Source of the DNA: Roseburia sp. 1XD42-34
Lineage (GTDB): Bacteria > Bacillota > Bacilli > Bacillales > Amphibacillaceae
Assembly (NCBI RefSeq): GCF_009917385.1
Contig: NZ_QWLJ01000013.1
Coordinates: forward strand, 1 to 64,000
Direction: 5' to 3'
DNA length: 64,000 nucleotides
Shown one piece after another: positions 9,139-20,088 of this stretch. Each line of letters opens with the position of its first letter. Position 1 is the first letter of the stretch. A program made the translations under genes and the position numbers. The notes under the pieces are model-generated. The model made no database searches, was not told where the DNA came from, and saw only the letters and a list, made by a program, of their open reading frames with translations.

Positions 9139-9765
9139 CTATGACCATCCAAGCCATTCAAATAAGAAAAATGTTACTTTCGTATCTTCCTTCTGTTCCT
9201 CTTCTTCTTTAGTCTCTTCTTCCATTGTTTCAGCTGACACAGCACTAGTCCCATTGGAGAAGTCCAAAAAACAGAGCGGCGGAAATAAAACACACCACCA
9301 ATTATCTCCCTTACCCTCTCCAATTGTAATTAATACAGCCTCGTATTTACCTGCCGGGTATACATATGAACCATATATTTTAGCAGGAAAGGAAACAGCT
9401 TTACCATAAGTCACTTCAAAATTTTGCTCCACTCCTGATTCTTCAAGTACAGAGCGTATAATCTGATTGATTTCTGGAATTCTTTTTTCTATTAAATTTC
9501 TAGCTTGCTCCATATCCGTCATATCTTCTACCCAACTCGTAATTTCTTCATTTACACGGTCGCGAATGTTTCTTTTTAATTGCTGATCAGATTCATTATC
9601 ACTATTTGCTAATATACGTAAACGGATCGCCTCATCGGGAATAACTTGATAATCTTCCTGATCCGGAAGCGATTTTTCCTCCGGTTTTTGACTAAAGACT
9701 TGCCCAGGAATACTTAAAAATCCTATTAAAAATATAACAACAAAAAATACTAGCTTTTTCATCAC
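9139..9765 (-). CDS. spoIIR: Stage II sporulation protein R
   Basis: Secreted forespore signal protein that triggers SpoIIGA to process pro-sigma-E in the mother cell. The 208-aa protein has an N-terminal signal peptide (KKLVFFVVIFLIGFLSI) and the family blocks DEAIRLRILANSDNESDQQLK near residue 43 and NWWCVLFPPLCFLD near residue 158. The C-terminus is acidic and Glu-rich (METMEEETKEEEEQKED-like, about 178-195), a low-complexity tail of unclear role. The start is GTG or the next ATG behind AAAGGGGG. It is in the same position as in B. subtilis, directly after prmC. Confidence 0.93.
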   Translation of the reverse strand: MMKKLVFFVVIFLIGFLSIPGQVFSQKPEEKSLPDQEDYQVIPDEAIRLRILANSDNESDQQLKRNIRDRVNEEITSWVEDMTDMEQARNLIEKRIPEINQIIRSVLEESGVEQNFEVTYGKAVSFPAKIYGSYVYPAGKYEAVLITIGEGKGDNWWCVLFPPLCFLDFSNGTSAVSAETMEEETKEEEEQKEDTKVTFFLFEWLGWS

Positions 9766-9833
9766 CGGCTTCCCCCTTTGTTATTCATCATTATGTTCAA
9801 AGGTTGATGATTTTAAACTAGTATTCTGCAAAA

Positions 9834-10688
9834 TTATTTTTTTATGATGACCATTCGGTCTTTTCCATTCATGTCTTGTAGCACTTGTGGATGACTGTCT
9901 GGATAAACAGCTTTAATTAAATCCGAGACGGACTTCCCCTGTTGATAACCTATTTCAAAAACAGTTAAACGAGGCATTTTAGGTAGCTGTGCCATTTGGC
10001 TTATTATTTTTTCGTACGCAGCTAGACCATTACGATCAGCAAATAAGGCCAACTTCGGATCAAAATGTTTCACCGTATCTGCCATAAAAGGTGCTTCACT
10101 AATAGCAATATAGGGAGGGTTACTAACGATTACATCTGCCTGAACATTACGTTGAAGTATTGGTTCTAAGAAATCCCCGGTAGCAAATTTAACGGCTGCT
10201 TGATGGTAAACAGCATTTTCCTTTGCTACTGTTAATGCCTCTTCTGAAATATCTGTAGCATAAACAATGGCATTAGGTAGTTCTAAAGCAAGTGTGATCG
10301 CAATAATCCCACTTCCCGTACCTATATCAACAATCGTTGGTGACTTATCCACATCATTCACAGCTGTGATTACTTGCTGAACTAGCTCTTCTGTTTCCGG
10401 TCTTGGGATAAGTACATGTTCGTTCACCTTATATTCTCGCCCGTAAAACGGGGCATATCCCATAAGATGCTGGGCTGGCATTCCAGTTGTCGCATGCTCT
10501 TTAATAGCAGCGACATATTTTGAAAGTACTTTTTCAGGAACAGGCTCTTGCATATTCATATAAAATTTGGCTGTAGAAACCTGTAAATAATGCTTTAAAA
10601 GAATAACTGCTACATGCTGTTCTCGACCATTTTCCTCTAAAAAAAGGGAAGCCCATTTGAGGACTTCATGTTGTTTATTTGCTTCCAT
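9834..10688 (-). CDS. prmC: Peptide chain release factor N5-glutamine methyltransferase
   Basis: SAM-dependent enzyme that methylates the Gln of the GGQ motif in RF1/RF2. A helical N-terminal RF-binding domain (about 1-80) is followed by a Rossmann methyltransferase with VDIGTGSGIIAITLALELP and the catalytic NPPY loop (VIVSNPPYIAIS). Several in-frame starts are possible. I chose ATG at 10688 (MEANKQ) because GGTGAA is spaced about 9 nt ahead; TTG at 10703 would overlap prfA by 11 nt. Its substrate gene prfA lies immediately upstream, only 4 nt away, so the two are surely co-transcribed. Confidence 0.94.
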   Translation of the reverse strand: MEANKQHEVLKWASLFLEENGREQHVAVILLKHYLQVSTAKFYMNMQEPVPEKVLSKYVAAIKEHATTGMPAQHLMGYAPFYGREYKVNEHVLIPRPETEELVQQVITAVNDVDKSPTIVDIGTGSGIIAITLALELPNAIVYATDISEEALTVAKENAVYHQAAVKFATGDFLEPILQRNVQADVIVSNPPYIAISEAPFMADTVKHFDPKLALFADRNGLAAYEKIISQMAQLPKMPRLTVFEIGYQQGKSVSDLIKAVYPDSHPQVLQDMNGKDRMVIIKK

Positions 10689-10692
10689 AGCA

Positions 10693-11763
10693 TTATTCAC
10701 CAATTTGTTCCAGTTTCTTCGTTTGTTCTTCCATAATCAACGCATCAATAATATCGTCTAATTTTCCTTCCAGAATTTGATCCAGCTTTTGAATCGTCAA
10801 GCCGATACGATGATCGGTTACACGATTTTGCGGAAAATTATATGTGCGAATACGCTCCGAACGATCTCCTGTACCTACAGCAGACTTACGGTTTTCATCG
10901 TATTCAGCTTGTGCTTCCTGTTGATACATATCATATATTCTGGCACGTAGTACTTTCATTGCTTTCTCTTTGTTTTTTATTTGTGACTTTTCATCCTGAA
11001 TAGACACAACAATGCCCGTTGGGATATGCGTTAACCGAACAGCTGACATTGTTGTATTTACACTTTGTCCCCCTGGACCACTTGAAGCAAATGTATCAAC
11101 ACGAATATCTTTATCGTGAATGTCTACTTCTACTTCTTCCGCTTCTGGAAGTACAGCTACGGTTGCTGTAGACGTATGAATCCGTCCACCTGACTCCGTT
11201 TCAGGAACACGCTGTACACGATGTGCGCCATTTTCATATTTCAGACGTGAGTATGCACCTTTTCCATTGATCATAAAAATAATTTCTTTATATCCACCTA
11301 CACCTGTCGTATGGGCTTCCATCACTTCAAGCTTCCAGCCATAGTTTTCAGCATAACGCGCATACATACGATATAAATCACCAGCAAATAACGCCGCTTC
11401 ATCTCCACCCGCTGCACCACGAATTTCCATAAACACGTTTTTATCATCATTTGGATCTTTCGGCAATAGTAAAACCTTCATTTTTTCTTCCAATTGCTGT
11501 TTGTTTTCTGTAAGTTCACTAATTTCAAGTTTCACCATTTCTTCCATTTCTTCATCTAACTGTTCTTCTTGCATTTCTTTTGCATCCTTTAACTGCTGGG
11601 CGACATCTTTATATTCGCGGTACGCTTGAACAACATCTTCTAAACCAGACTGCTCCTTGGAATATTCCCGAAGTTTATTTGCATCACTAATAATTTCCGG
11701 ATCACTTAGCAATTCATTTAATTTATTGTAACGATCTTCTAAAGATTGTAAACGATCTAACAT
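10693..11763 (-). CDS. prfA: Peptide chain release factor 1
   Basis: RF1 recognises UAA/UAG and triggers peptide release on the ribosome. The 356-aa product has the RF1-type body, the GGQ loop [21 protein letters not shown] and a C-terminal helical domain. The open frame extends upstream to 11850, but the extra 29 residues are not family-like. ATG at 11763 ([15 protein letters not shown]) has AGAGGTGG ahead and matches known RF1 N-termini. It is the first gene of a prfA-prmC pair; PrmC methylates the Gln of this GGQ. Confidence 0.97.
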   Translation of the reverse strand: MLDRLQSLEDRYNKLNELLSDPEIISDANKLREYSKEQSGLEDVVQAYREYKDVAQQLKDAKEMQEEQLDEEMEEMVKLEISELTENKQQLEEKMKVLLLPKDPNDDKNVFMEIRGAAGGDEAALFAGDLYRMYARYAENYGWKLEVMEAHTTGVGGYKEIIFMINGKGAYSRLKYENGAHRVQRVPETESGGRIHTSTATVAVLPEAEEVEVDIHDKDIRVDTFASSGPGGQSVNTTMSAVRLTHIPTGIVVSIQDEKSQIKNKEKAMKVLRARIYDMYQQEAQAEYDENRKSAVGTGDRSERIRTYNFPQNRVTDHRIGLTIQKLDQILEGKLDDIIDALIMEEQTKKLEQIGE

Positions 11764-11965
11764 CACGGCCACCTCTTTCTGATTAACAGTATAATTATAG
11801 TATACTCCCCTTCTAAGGTCAAAATCAGTGGAACTCCTAGAGCCCGTCAAGCATATATGGGAGTAACAGTACTTACATTCCTCTTACTTTATGCCGTTTT
11901 TTTATTATTAAAAGCTTCCTGATCGTCCCTTCTAGAAAAAGAACCTTTTCTAAGGAATGCCTGTC

Positions 11966-12586
11966 CTATTTCATTAGCTTAGACAAACGCGTATAGTCAA
12001 CAGGATTTGGTTTGTTTGGTACTTCATGGTGATGGCGACATCTAGGCTCATAGGACTCGGAAGCGCCCACTAATATAATTGGATCGTCATAAGAAGCTGG
12101 TTGTCCATTAATTAAACGCTGCGTCCTACTTGCTGGCGAACCACATATTGGACAAATCGCGTTTAATTTAGTAACCGATTCACTTAACGCCATTAATTCA
12201 GGCATCGAGCCAAAAGATTCTCCACGAAAATCAGTATCTAAGCCAGCTACAATAACGCGAATCCCCATATCCGCTAACTGTTCTACGACAGTGACAATGG
12301 AAGCATCAAAAAATTGCGCTTCATCTATACCAACAATGTCCACATTCTTATCGATATGTTCCATTAACCCTTCTACAGCTTTTATAGGTCGTGCTATAAT
12401 AGATGTACCATTGTGAGAAACAACTGCCTCTTTTTCATATCGATCATCAATCGCTGGTTTAAAGACACGGACTACTAAATTAGCGTATGTAGCACGTCGG
12501 ACACGGCGAATCAATTCCTCGGATTTCCCTGAAAACATACTCCCACAAATCAATTCTACCCAGCCACTTTGTTTCATTACATACAT
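11966..12586 (-). CDS. tdk: Thymidine kinase
   Basis: Type II thymidine kinase that phosphorylates salvaged thymidine with ATP. The Walker [15 protein letters not shown] is near residue 15, followed by DEAQFF (Walker B/catalytic Glu region) and the lasso and zinc parts [13 protein letters not shown] and [10 protein letters not shown]. About 206 aa from ATG 12586 (MYVMKQSGW), which I prefer because the same N-terminus is seen in Bacillus Tdk and AAGAGG lies just ahead. An upstream ATG at 12601 is also open. It stands alone between prfA and rpmE, as in B. subtilis. Confidence 0.95.
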   Translation of the reverse strand: MYVMKQSGWVELICGSMFSGKSEELIRRVRRATYANLVVRVFKPAIDDRYEKEAVVSHNGTSIIARPIKAVEGLMEHIDKNVDIVGIDEAQFFDASIVTVVEQLADMGIRVIVAGLDTDFRGESFGSMPELMALSESVTKLNAICPICGSPASRTQRLINGQPASYDDPIILVGASESYEPRCRHHHEVPNKPNPVDYTRLSKLMK

Positions 12587-12837
12587 TTCCTCTTGCCCCA
12601 CTTTCCAAAGTTTCGTTTATTCAGTTTGTTTAACGCCCGTTTTCTTATATTGATACACATTAATCGTTTGCTGGGCATAGAATCTGCTAATTTTAATATT
12701 ACTGATCACAGCCAAGTCTCTTTTAATTGGAAAAACCTGAAGGGAAAATAACGGATCAGGTCCTTTTATGTCCGGCTTACTATATTTTTAACAGTACATT
12801 TATCAACAGCTACATGGTTAATTAGTGTTTAAAAGTA

Positions 12838-12873
12838 AAAAAACAGGCAAAGATTGGACATTTTGCCTGTTTT
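12838..12873 (-). terminator. Intrinsic terminator of rpmE
   Basis: An inverted repeat AAAACAGGCAAA / TTTTGCCTGTTTT with an 8-9 nt loop is flanked by A and T runs. It lies about 55 nt beyond the rpmE stop codon. The T-rich minus-strand exit supports minus-strand termination. Confidence 0.75.
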
Positions 12874-12927
12874 ATACACTATTGTAACTGGATCATACAT
12901 TTTAGGAACTTGTTACGTTCCAACATT

Positions 12928-13173
12928 TTACTTCATATTATATTTTTTCTTGAAGCGATCCACTCGACCACCGACTTTATCAGCTTTTTGCTTACCAGTG
13001 TAGAATGGATGTGATTCTGAGCTAATCTCAACACGAATTAATGGGTACGTATTACCATCTTCCCATTCAATTGTTTCGTTGGATGTTTTCGTAGATCCAC
13101 TTAAAAATTTAAAATCTGAACTCGTATCAAGAAAAACTACTTTTTGGTACTTTGGATGAATATCCTTTTTCAT
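12928..13173 (-). CDS. 50S ribosomal protein L31, type B (zinc-free)
   Basis: 81-aa ribosomal protein of the large subunit. It starts [19 protein letters not shown] and contains [25 protein letters not shown], typical of the longer L31 type B (RpmE2/YtiA class). It has no cysteine at all, so it cannot bind zinc through the CxxC of the short L31. In B. subtilis the gene beside rho is the short, zinc-binding rpmE, while the zinc-free paralogue lies elsewhere under zinc control. Here the type B form holds the rpmE locus. The start has AAGGAGTGG ahead. The gene has its own terminator. Confidence 0.93.
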   Translation of the reverse strand: MKKDIHPKYQKVVFLDTSSDFKFLSGSTKTSNETIEWEDGNTYPLIRVEISSESHPFYTGKQKADKVGGRVDRFKKKYNMK

Positions 13174-13343
13174 GTCTTTCCACTCCTTTTTGCCCTGAGT
13201 CCTTTGGAAACAGAGTTATTGCAAGAGCCCTCATAGGTAAAATACCTGATCTAAACTCACATAAAAAGATTATAACAGGATGATTTCGGGAATGCAATAG
13301 TGGGATTTGCCCATTGTTTTCCTAAATCTATAACTTCTTCACT

Positions 13344-14627
13344 TTACGAACGTTTCATACCGCGTCGTTTCATTTCCTCATCCATCTTTTGGAAGAATTC
13401 TTCATTGTTTTTTGATTGCTTTAATCTACGTAGAAAACGTTCCAGAAAATCATTGGAATCCTGCATCGTTTTACGAATAGCCCACATTTTATCTAAATGC
13501 GACTTATCAACAAGTAATTCTTCTTTTCTGGTACCAGAACGTAAAATATCAATAGCTGGAAATATGCGCCGTTGAGCTAAATTTCGGTCCAAATGCAATT
13601 CCATATTTCCTGTTCCTTTAAATTCTTCATATATCACGTCGTCCATGCGTGAACCAGTATCGATCAACGCAGTAGCTAAAACAGTAAAGCTTCCGCCCTC
13701 TTCAATATTACGAGCTGCTCCAAAAAAACGTTTTGGACGATGAAATGCAGCTGGGTCGATACCACCTGATAAGGTGCGTCCGCTAGGGGGTATAACAAGA
13801 TTATAAGCTCGCGCCAAACGTGTAATACTATCCATTAACACAATAACATCTCGTTTATGCTCTACCAAGCGCATCGCCCGTTCTAATACGAGCTCAGATA
13901 CTTTAATATGACTCTCAGGCACTTCATCGAATGTAGAGCTTACAACGTCAACGTCCGGATGAACAGAGCGCTCAATATCCGTTACTTCTTCAGGACGTTC
14001 ATCCACTAACAAAATAATAAGTTTCGCATTTGGGTGGTTTTCCGAAATACTATTAGCAATCTCCTTTAGTAAAGTAGTCTTACCAGCTTTAGGAGGAGCG
14101 ACAATAAGTCCCCGCTGACCATAGCCAACAGGAGTCATTAAATCAATAATTCGGGTTGATATTTCATTCGTTTTCGTTTCCAGTTTCATGAGCCTATCAG
14201 GATATAATGCTGTTAATGCAGGAAAATGCACACGTTCCTTCGCCGTTTCTGGATCTTCTCCGTTAACAGCGTCTACGTGCAGTAATCCGTAATATCTTTC
14301 ATTTTCCTTAGGAGGGCGAACCTTTCCCGACACTTTATCGCCATTCCGTAGGTCAAAGCGACGAATTTGCGAAGCAGAAATATAAATATCTTCAGCACTT
14401 GGCGAGTAGTTAATCGGTCTTAAAAAGCCAAATCCTTCTGATGGGATAATCTCTAATACCCCATCCATGAAGAGATAACCATCTTTTTCTGCCTGTGCTT
14501 TTAAAATTGCAAAAATAAGTTCTTTTTTCGTTAACTTGGCATAATAAGAAATTTTATATTCTCGTGCTAGTTGGTATATCTCTTTTAGTGTTAACGTCTC
14601 CAAACGGGAGATAGTTAATCCTGCCAT
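13344..14627 (-). CDS. rho: Transcription termination factor Rho
   Basis: Hexameric RNA helicase that terminates transcription. At 427 aa it has family length. An N-terminal helical domain ([20 protein letters not shown]) is followed by the RNA-binding cold-shock-like domain with GFGFLRP, the Walker [15 protein letters not shown] near residue 178, the Walker [17 protein letters not shown] and the C-terminal motor with [21 protein letters not shown]. It is separated from glpX by about 1 kb of non-coding DNA, unlike the close spacing in B. subtilis. B. subtilis rho is autoregulated in its leader, so part of this gap may be leader. Confidence 0.97.
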   Translation of the reverse strand: MAGLTISRLETLTLKEIYQLAREYKISYYAKLTKKELIFAILKAQAEKDGYLFMDGVLEIIPSEGFGFLRPINYSPSAEDIYISASQIRRFDLRNGDKVSGKVRPPKENERYYGLLHVDAVNGEDPETAKERVHFPALTALYPDRLMKLETKTNEISTRIIDLMTPVGYGQRGLIVAPPKAGKTTLLKEIANSISENHPNAKLIILLVDERPEEVTDIERSVHPDVDVVSSTFDEVPESHIKVSELVLERAMRLVEHKRDVIVLMDSITRLARAYNLVIPPSGRTLSGGIDPAAFHRPKRFFGAARNIEEGGSFTVLATALIDTGSRMDDVIYEEFKGTGNMELHLDRNLAQRRIFPAIDILRSGTRKEELLVDKSHLDKMWAIRKTMQDSNDFLERFLRRLKQSKNNEEFFQKMDEEMKRRGMKRS

Positions 14628-15332
14628 AAAATCACCACACCTATTATAATTTTAATTTTTGAAATAATAACGCAAAAAATTGTTTTCTGCTCCAACCATA
14701 TATAGTCTTATAATGAGTTTAACCTGCATTAAAGCTTTCCTTCACGGCGTATTATATTTATATATACTCTATTCCTTAGAGTTAGCTATATCTATTAATC
14801 GCTGCTTTGTTATCAGGGTATACTATCCTTATTGAGGTGAAGACCTAGGAGTTTTTTTGCATTGTCCTACAATTGGGAAACCTTAAATTTAAATCAAGTT
14901 ATAAAATATTTATGTAGGAAGATTGTTCGACCATATGCTTTTTTTCTATACATATCTCTCTTTTCTCCCTTAAGGAATCTTGCTTTTAAATCAGATCTTA
15001 CATCTAAATAATTGATCTATAACGCAGCTTGAACCAACTTACTGGATGGACGGTTCGTTCATTTCCCGTAACATGGTAAAGCTATATACAACCAGATAGA
15101 ATTTTCACTTCTTTGTTGGAAGGTCTGTCTTCGCAGAAATGAAGAAAAATTGTAGAAGCTAGATTCGAAGTTCAACATATTACATATATCATAAACATAT
15201 ACCATAATACTCTTTTAACGTGTAAGATTCAACACTATATTAATATTTATTTTAAGAAATTACGAATTCATCTTTATTGTAGCATACTAGGACCCTTCTC
15301 GCTAACAACACAATGGATATATTCCTATATTG

Positions 15333-15373
15333 AAAAGAAAAGGAAGCTAACTCAAATAGCTTCCTTTTCTTTT
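15333..15373. terminator. Strong bidirectional terminator, probably of glpX
   Basis: A perfect 17-bp inverted repeat (arm AAAAGAAAAGGAAGCTA, 15333-15349 with 15357-15373) has a 7-nt loop and flanking A/T runs, the classic bidirectional layout. The only upstream gene on the minus strand is glpX, about 260 nt away, with a repeat element between. Confidence 0.8.
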
Positions 15374-15416
15374 AAAGGTAAGTCTACGCATTGCTTTCTA
15401 ATAGACATAAGTAAGG

Positions 15417-15600
15417 AAGAACAAAGATGCAAGTTCGTTAACAACATAGCAACTAGAACGAATCAACGGAGTAAAGACGCCTACTCTTAGCTACAACCAA
15501 TGATGACTTATTATAGGGAAATTCGTGATGTTGCCTAGTTGCTGGCTCATAAGCCAGACGGGCTTATTTGGTTGTGTTATTATACGTAAATAGATCTTCC
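15417..15600 (+). repeat. Degenerate family A repeat
   Basis: It has GAACAAAGATGC at the left, AACAACATAGCAACTAGAACGAATCAAC, then a shortened middle (CTCTTAGCTACAACCAATGATGACTTATTATAGGG) and GTGATGTTGCCTAGTTGCTGG with AAGCCAGACGGGCTTA at the right. It has more mismatches to the others than any other copy and looks like an old deletion derivative of the long form at 23768. Confidence 0.65.
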
Positions 15601-15635
15601 TTATTTATTCCCAGTTTTTACATAGTCCATACCTA

Positions 15636-16601
15636 TTACTTCATAACGAGGTCTGGTTTTTTCTGCAAACTATGTGTACCATCGATAAAGCGCACCGTAC
15701 CACTTTTAGCTCGCATAACTACCGTTTCCGTGGTTGCTTCTGTTCCTTTAAATTGAACGCCTTTTAATAATTCCCCATCTGTAACTCCAGTAGCAGCAAA
15801 AATGGCGTCATCTCCACTACAAAAATCATTCATATACAAAACTTTATTAATATCAGCTATGCCCATTTTTGCACAGCGATCAGCTTCCTCTTTGTTTGCA
15901 GGAACTAGTTTGCCTTGCATTTCCCCTCCTAAGCATTTGAGAGCAGCAGCTGCAATAACGCCTTCTGGGGCACCACCGATTCCTAACAGAACATCAACGC
16001 CAGTTTCTTCAAAAGCTGTATTGATAGCACCTGCAACATCTCCATTAGAAATTAATTTAATTCGGGCACCTGCCTCGCGAATTTCTTCAATCAATTTTTG
16101 GTGGCGTGGACGATCCAAAACCGTTACAACTACATCCTCCACAGCTTTGTTTTTAGCTTTGGCAACGGCTTGTAAATTTTCCAGTGTAGTAGCATTAATA
16201 TCGATCTTACCAACTGCTTGAGGTCCTACTGCAATTTTGTTCATATACATGTCTGGCGCATGTAATAATGTACCTTTATCTGCGATTGCAATTACAGAAA
16301 GAGCATTCCAGGATCCATTTGCGACGATACTCGTGCCTTCCAGCGGGTCAACGGCAACATCCACACCAGGTCCGTTACCTGTGCCAAGCTGTTCCCCTAT
16401 ATAGAGCATAGGTGCTTCGTCCATCTCTCCCTCGCCAATAACAACCGTACCTTGCATAGGAATAGTATCAAAAACAGCACGCATCGCTGTTGTAGCTGCA
16501 TCATCAGCTTCCTCTTTTCTGCCTCTTCCCATCCAGCGTGCTGATTTTAAAGCAGCTGCTTCTGTTACTCTCACTAATTCCATGGTTAAACTTCTTTCCA
16601 T
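15636..16601 (-). CDS. glpX: Fructose-1,6-bisphosphatase class II
   Basis: Mn2+-dependent phosphatase that converts fructose-1,6-bisphosphate to fructose-6-phosphate in gluconeogenesis. At 321 aa it has family length. Motifs are [15 protein letters not shown] near residue 57, the metal-binding [13 protein letters not shown] near residue 85 and [18 protein letters not shown] near residue 206. GAGAGA-type ribosome binding sequence precedes ATG 16601. With fbaA and tal downstream in the window it forms a central-carbon group; the repeats between them argue for separate transcripts. Confidence 0.95.
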   Translation of the reverse strand: MERSLTMELVRVTEAAALKSARWMGRGRKEEADDAATTAMRAVFDTIPMQGTVVIGEGEMDEAPMLYIGEQLGTGNGPGVDVAVDPLEGTSIVANGSWNALSVIAIADKGTLLHAPDMYMNKIAVGPQAVGKIDINATTLENLQAVAKAKNKAVEDVVVTVLDRPRHQKLIEEIREAGARIKLISNGDVAGAINTAFEETGVDVLLGIGGAPEGVIAAAALKCLGGEMQGKLVPANKEEADRCAKMGIADINKVLYMNDFCSGDDAIFAATGVTDGELLKGVQFKGTEATTETVVMRAKSGTVRFIDGTHSLQKKPDLVMK

Positions 16602-16882
16602 AATTATCTCTCCCTTTTGTAAACTTTCCTCATCCCAAGAAGAAGTTTTACAAAAGTATTTCTCTCTATGAATTTATTCAAAAAGTGGACTAAAATGGCA
16701 CATCGGTATTTCTAGTTGACTTGTTTTTTCGTTCCTTGGAAAAGGATGATCCTATTCTTGTACGATAATGGGTAACATATGATTTTATAGCAGTTGAGTT
16801 TTCCATCTTAAAGGTCTGTCGGAAATCCTATCGATGGTCAGAGCTACTAAGCCAACTTAACAGCTTTTAGTAGCGGTTGATG

Positions 16883-18169
16883 CTAAGAGTTTTGTAATTC
16901 TTGTATCTCTTGTTGTGTCATCTTATCGCGCCAGATTTTAGCACCCAGATTCGTTAACTTTTCTGTAATGTTTTCATAACCTCGGTCGATATGGTCAAGC
17001 CCAGTAATTTCGGTAATTCCGTCGGCCATTAAACCTGCAATAATCAATGCAGCTCCAGCACGAAGGTCAGTTGCATTTACTTTAGCCCCTTGTAATTGTA
17101 CAGGCCCTGATACGATAGCTGATCCACCTTCCACCTTAATAGAGGCATTCATTCTGCGTAGCTCATCAATATGCTTCAACCTTGCAGAATAAATCGTATC
17201 TGTTACAACCCCTGTGCTTTCTGCTTTTGTTAACAAGGTAGTAAACGGCTGCTGCAAATCTGTCGGAAAACCAGGATATACAAGTGTTTTTATATCCACA
17301 CTTTTAAATGGTTGTTTCGGTGCAATAAAGAGTTGTTCATTGCTTTCCTCTACTGGAACGCCCATTTCCCGCAATTTCGCTAATAGAGACTCCAAATGCG
17401 GAGGAATTACATTATCAATGGTTACTTCTTTACCCATAGCAGCAGCTGCAATTGCGTACGTCCCTGCTTCGATTCGGTCTGGAATGATCGTGTGGCGGCA
17501 GCCGCTTAAATGAGGAACACCTTCAATTCGAATAACATCCGTACCAACGCCTTTGATTTTTGCTCCCATATTCGTAAGCAAAGTGGCTACATCAATAATT
17601 TCAGGTTCTTTAGCTGCATTTTCTATAATCGTCTTTCCTTTTGCTTTAACAGCCGCGAGCATAATATTGATCGTCGCCCCTACGCTAACAACATCCAAAT
17701 AAATACGTGCACCAGTCAATTCCTTCGCACGTAAGTAAATCGCTCCTTGTTCATTGGTAACTTCTGCGCCTAGCGCTTCAAAACCTTTAATATGCTGGTC
17801 AATCGGGCGAGGCCCTAGAAAGCAACCACCAGGCAATCCAATTACCGCTTTTTTAAATTTTCCGAGCATTGCTCCCATAAAATAATACGACGCTCTAAGC
17901 TTTTTTACTTTCCCATTTGGAAGTGGCATCGCTATCATATTTGCAGGGTCTATATGGACGGTTTGGCCATCCCAAGAAACAGATCCACCTATTTCTTCCA
18001 GCAAATCGCCTAACGTGTACACATCAGATATTTGTGGAAGCCCCTCAATAGTTACGTCAGAATCAGCCAATATAGCAGCGGGCAACAATGCGACAGCACT
18101 ATTTTTCGCTCCACTTATTCGAACTTTGCCATTTAGTAAATGGCCACCTTCAACGAACATTTTTTGCAT
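16883..18169 (-). CDS. murAB: UDP-N-acetylglucosamine 1-carboxyvinyltransferase (second MurA)
   Basis: Transfers enolpyruvate from PEP to UDP-GlcNAc, the first committed step of peptidoglycan synthesis and the target of fosfomycin. The 428-aa protein begins [24 protein letters not shown], and the loop [15 protein letters not shown] holds the catalytic Cys near residue 117, so fosfomycin sensitivity is expected at this residue. Position between glpX and tal identifies the B. subtilis murAB (murZ) orthologue; a murAA copy would be elsewhere. A weak hairpin at about 16840-16876 follows the gene without a clear T run. Confidence 0.94.
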   Translation of the reverse strand: MQKMFVEGGHLLNGKVRISGAKNSAVALLPAAILADSDVTIEGLPQISDVYTLGDLLEEIGGSVSWDGQTVHIDPANMIAMPLPNGKVKKLRASYYFMGAMLGKFKKAVIGLPGGCFLGPRPIDQHIKGFEALGAEVTNEQGAIYLRAKELTGARIYLDVVSVGATINIMLAAVKAKGKTIIENAAKEPEIIDVATLLTNMGAKIKGVGTDVIRIEGVPHLSGCRHTIIPDRIEAGTYAIAAAAMGKEVTIDNVIPPHLESLLAKLREMGVPVEESNEQLFIAPKQPFKSVDIKTLVYPGFPTDLQQPFTTLLTKAESTGVVTDTIYSARLKHIDELRRMNASIKVEGGSAIVSGPVQLQGAKVNATDLRAGAALIIAGLMADGITEITGLDHIDRGYENITEKLTNLGAKIWRDKMTQQEIQELQNS

Positions 18170-18244
18170 GTAAAAACCTCACTTAAGCAAGGAACATGCA
18201 AGCGCAAATTTTGCGCCCACATTACTTGCAATCTTTATTGCAGT

Positions 18245-18410
18245 ACATAAAGTAAAACTTCATTACAGAAGAAATATTCTCCAACTCTTTCTGAATGTTT
18301 AGTTGAACTAATCCGGCATTTAGGTGCTATGATCTCCCACTTAGGGTTGTTTTTATTTATTTCCCTCTTGAAAGCGGGAGTCTTACAGCACCTTACATGC
18401 GGGATAAAAC
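18245..18410 (+). repeat. Family B repeat between tal and murAB
   Basis: It begins CATAAAGTAAAACTTC. It has a first hairpin CATTACAGAA/TTCTGAATG, then GGCATTTAGGTGCTATGATCTCCCACTT opposite GCGGGAGTCTTACAGCACC, and ends ACATGCGGGATAAA. The first stem differs in sequence from other B copies but keeps pairing. It occupies the murAB-tal gap. Confidence 0.75.
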
Positions 18411-18454
18411 TGCATTTGTTCCTTAGGTTGTGCCACATTTCCATTTTTATGCTA

Positions 18455-19096
18455 CTACTTTTGCTTATTCCAATCAGTCAAAAACTTTTCAATTCCTTGA
18501 TCTGTTAGTGGATGTGCAACTAGCTGCTGAAGCACTTTAAATGGAATGGTTGCTATGTGTGCACCGTTTTTAGCAGCGTCTACAACATGTAAAGGATGGC
18601 GGATTGATGCAGCAATGATTTCGGTATGGATGTCATGTTTATTAAAAATATCAGCAATTGTCTCAATCAGGTCCATTCCGTTATGACCGATATCATCTAA
18701 ACGCCCTAGAAAAGGAGACACATAAGTCGCGCCCGCTCGAGCAGCAAGTAAAGCTTGATTTGCATTAAAGATAAGTGTAACGTTCGTTTTAATATTTAAA
18801 TCGCTAAATGTCTTTACTGCTTTTAAGCCTTCTAGTGTCATCGGAACTTTCACTGTAATATTAGGTGCAATTGCTGCAAGTTCTTTCCCTTCACGAATCA
18901 TGCCCTCTGCATCTTCTGCAATTACTTCAGCACTTACAGAGCCAGACACTTCACTAGTAATTTCACGTAAACGATCATGAAAAGAAACACCTTCTTTTGC
19001 AACAAGGCTAGGGTTAGTGGTTACACCATCCAGAACACCTAGTGCATTTGCTTCACGAATCTCCTCAATATTTGCTGTATCAATAAAGAATTTCAT
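18455..19096 (-). CDS. tal: Transaldolase (TalC-type)
   Basis: Pentose-phosphate enzyme that moves a dihydroxyacetone unit between sedoheptulose-7-P and glyceraldehyde-3-P. It is the short single-domain form of 213 aa: [16 protein letters not shown], then [32 protein letters not shown] with the Schiff-base Lys, and [29 protein letters not shown] fructose-6-P aldolase is closely related, but the Bacillus context (fbaA-tal-murAB) supports transaldolase. It lies 35 nt downstream of fbaA and is probably co-transcribed. Confidence 0.92.
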   Translation of the reverse strand: MKFFIDTANIEEIREANALGVLDGVTTNPSLVAKEGVSFHDRLREITSEVSGSVSAEVIAEDAEGMIREGKELAAIAPNITVKVPMTLEGLKAVKTFSDLNIKTNVTLIFNANQALLAARAGATYVSPFLGRLDDIGHNGMDLIETIADIFNKHDIHTEIIAASIRHPLHVVDAAKNGAHIATIPFKVLQQLVAHPLTDQGIEKFLTDWNKQK

Positions 19097-19131
19097 AAAT
19101 TCCTGCCCCCTTCACATATTTTTAAGCAAAT

Positions 19132-19989
19132 TTATGCTTTTTGCGATGAACCGAATTCACGCATTTTACTAATGACAGTTTCTTTAATCGCATCTCTTCC
19201 TGGTCCTAAATATTTACGTGGGTCATATAGATCAGGTTTTTCGTTCAAAACTTCACGTACCTTGTTCGCCTGCGCAATTTGATTCTCTGTATTCACATTA
19301 ATCTTAGCTGTTCCTAGAGAAATAGCACGTTGAATATCTTTTGTTGGTATCCCTGTACCTCCATGAAGAACTAGCGGAATGTGTACAGTGTTAAGGATTT
19401 CTTCCATTTCTTCAAAACCAAGGTTCGGCTCCCCTTTATATGGACCGTGCACAGATCCAAGTGCTGGAGCTAAACAGTCAATGCCTGTTGCCTCAACAAG
19501 TTTTTTACACTCTTTTGGATCTGCATAGATGACGCCGTCAGCAACAACATCATCTTCCTGTCCACCAACAGTTCCTAGTTCAGCTTCTACAGATACGCCG
19601 TGCAGATGAGCTAACTCAACTACTTTTTTTGTAACAGCTATATTTTCTTCTAATGGATCATGAGAAGCATCAATCATAACAGAAGTAAATCCAGCATGAA
19701 TAGCTTCTGCACACTTTGCAAAGCTAGAGCCATGATCTAAATGTATCGCTACAGGTACAGTCGTGCCATATGCGTCCATCAGCGATTTCACCATTGCTAC
19801 AACAACGTTAAAACCACCCATATATCTTGCAGCACCTTCAGAAACCCCTAAAATAACAGGAGACTTTTCTTCTTCGGCAGCTTGCAAAATGGCTTGAGCG
19901 TACTCCAGGTTATTTAAGTTAAATTGACCAACTGCATAACCATTTTCTTTCCCTTTTTCTAACATTTCTTTCATTGATACTAATGGCAT
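19132..19989 (-). CDS. fbaA: Fructose-bisphosphate aldolase, class II
   Basis: Zinc-dependent aldolase of glycolysis and gluconeogenesis. The 285-aa protein has the zinc and substrate motifs [13 protein letters not shown] near residue 81, [15 protein letters not shown] near 130, and [17 protein letters not shown] near 207 (zinc His plus phosphate loop), with [10 protein letters not shown] towards the C-terminus. GAGGAGG precedes ATG 19989. It is followed by tal on the same strand. It acts in the cytosol with the adjacent gluconeogenic GlpX. Confidence 0.96.
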   Translation of the reverse strand: MPLVSMKEMLEKGKENGYAVGQFNLNNLEYAQAILQAAEEEKSPVILGVSEGAARYMGGFNVVVAMVKSLMDAYGTTVPVAIHLDHGSSFAKCAEAIHAGFTSVMIDASHDPLEENIAVTKKVVELAHLHGVSVEAELGTVGGQEDDVVADGVIYADPKECKKLVEATGIDCLAPALGSVHGPYKGEPNLGFEEMEEILNTVHIPLVLHGGTGIPTKDIQRAISLGTAKINVNTENQIAQANKVREVLNEKPDLYDPRKYLGPGRDAIKETVISKMREFGSSQKA

Positions 19990-20088
19990 GTATATCCTCC
20001 TCTAGTTGAACATTACACCTATGTCAAAATAAATTACACTAATAGAATACCAACAACCGCACAAAGTCGCAACAATACGCTGTTGGAA

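Larger units (their letters stand above)
14628..15635. other. 1-kb non-coding gap between rho and glpX
   Basis: No credible gene is present on either strand. It holds, from rho towards glpX, about 700 bases of AT-rich unassigned sequence that must include the rho promoter and leader, then a strong terminator (15333-15373), then a decayed family A repeat (15417-15600). The terminator is far from the glpX stop at 15636, as though the repeat was inserted between gene and terminator. Confidence 0.6.

Noticed and set aside
11764-11850. N-terminal extension of prfA upstream of ATG 11763
   Set aside because: The extra 29 residues are unlike RF1, and a good ribosome binding site lies just before 11763.
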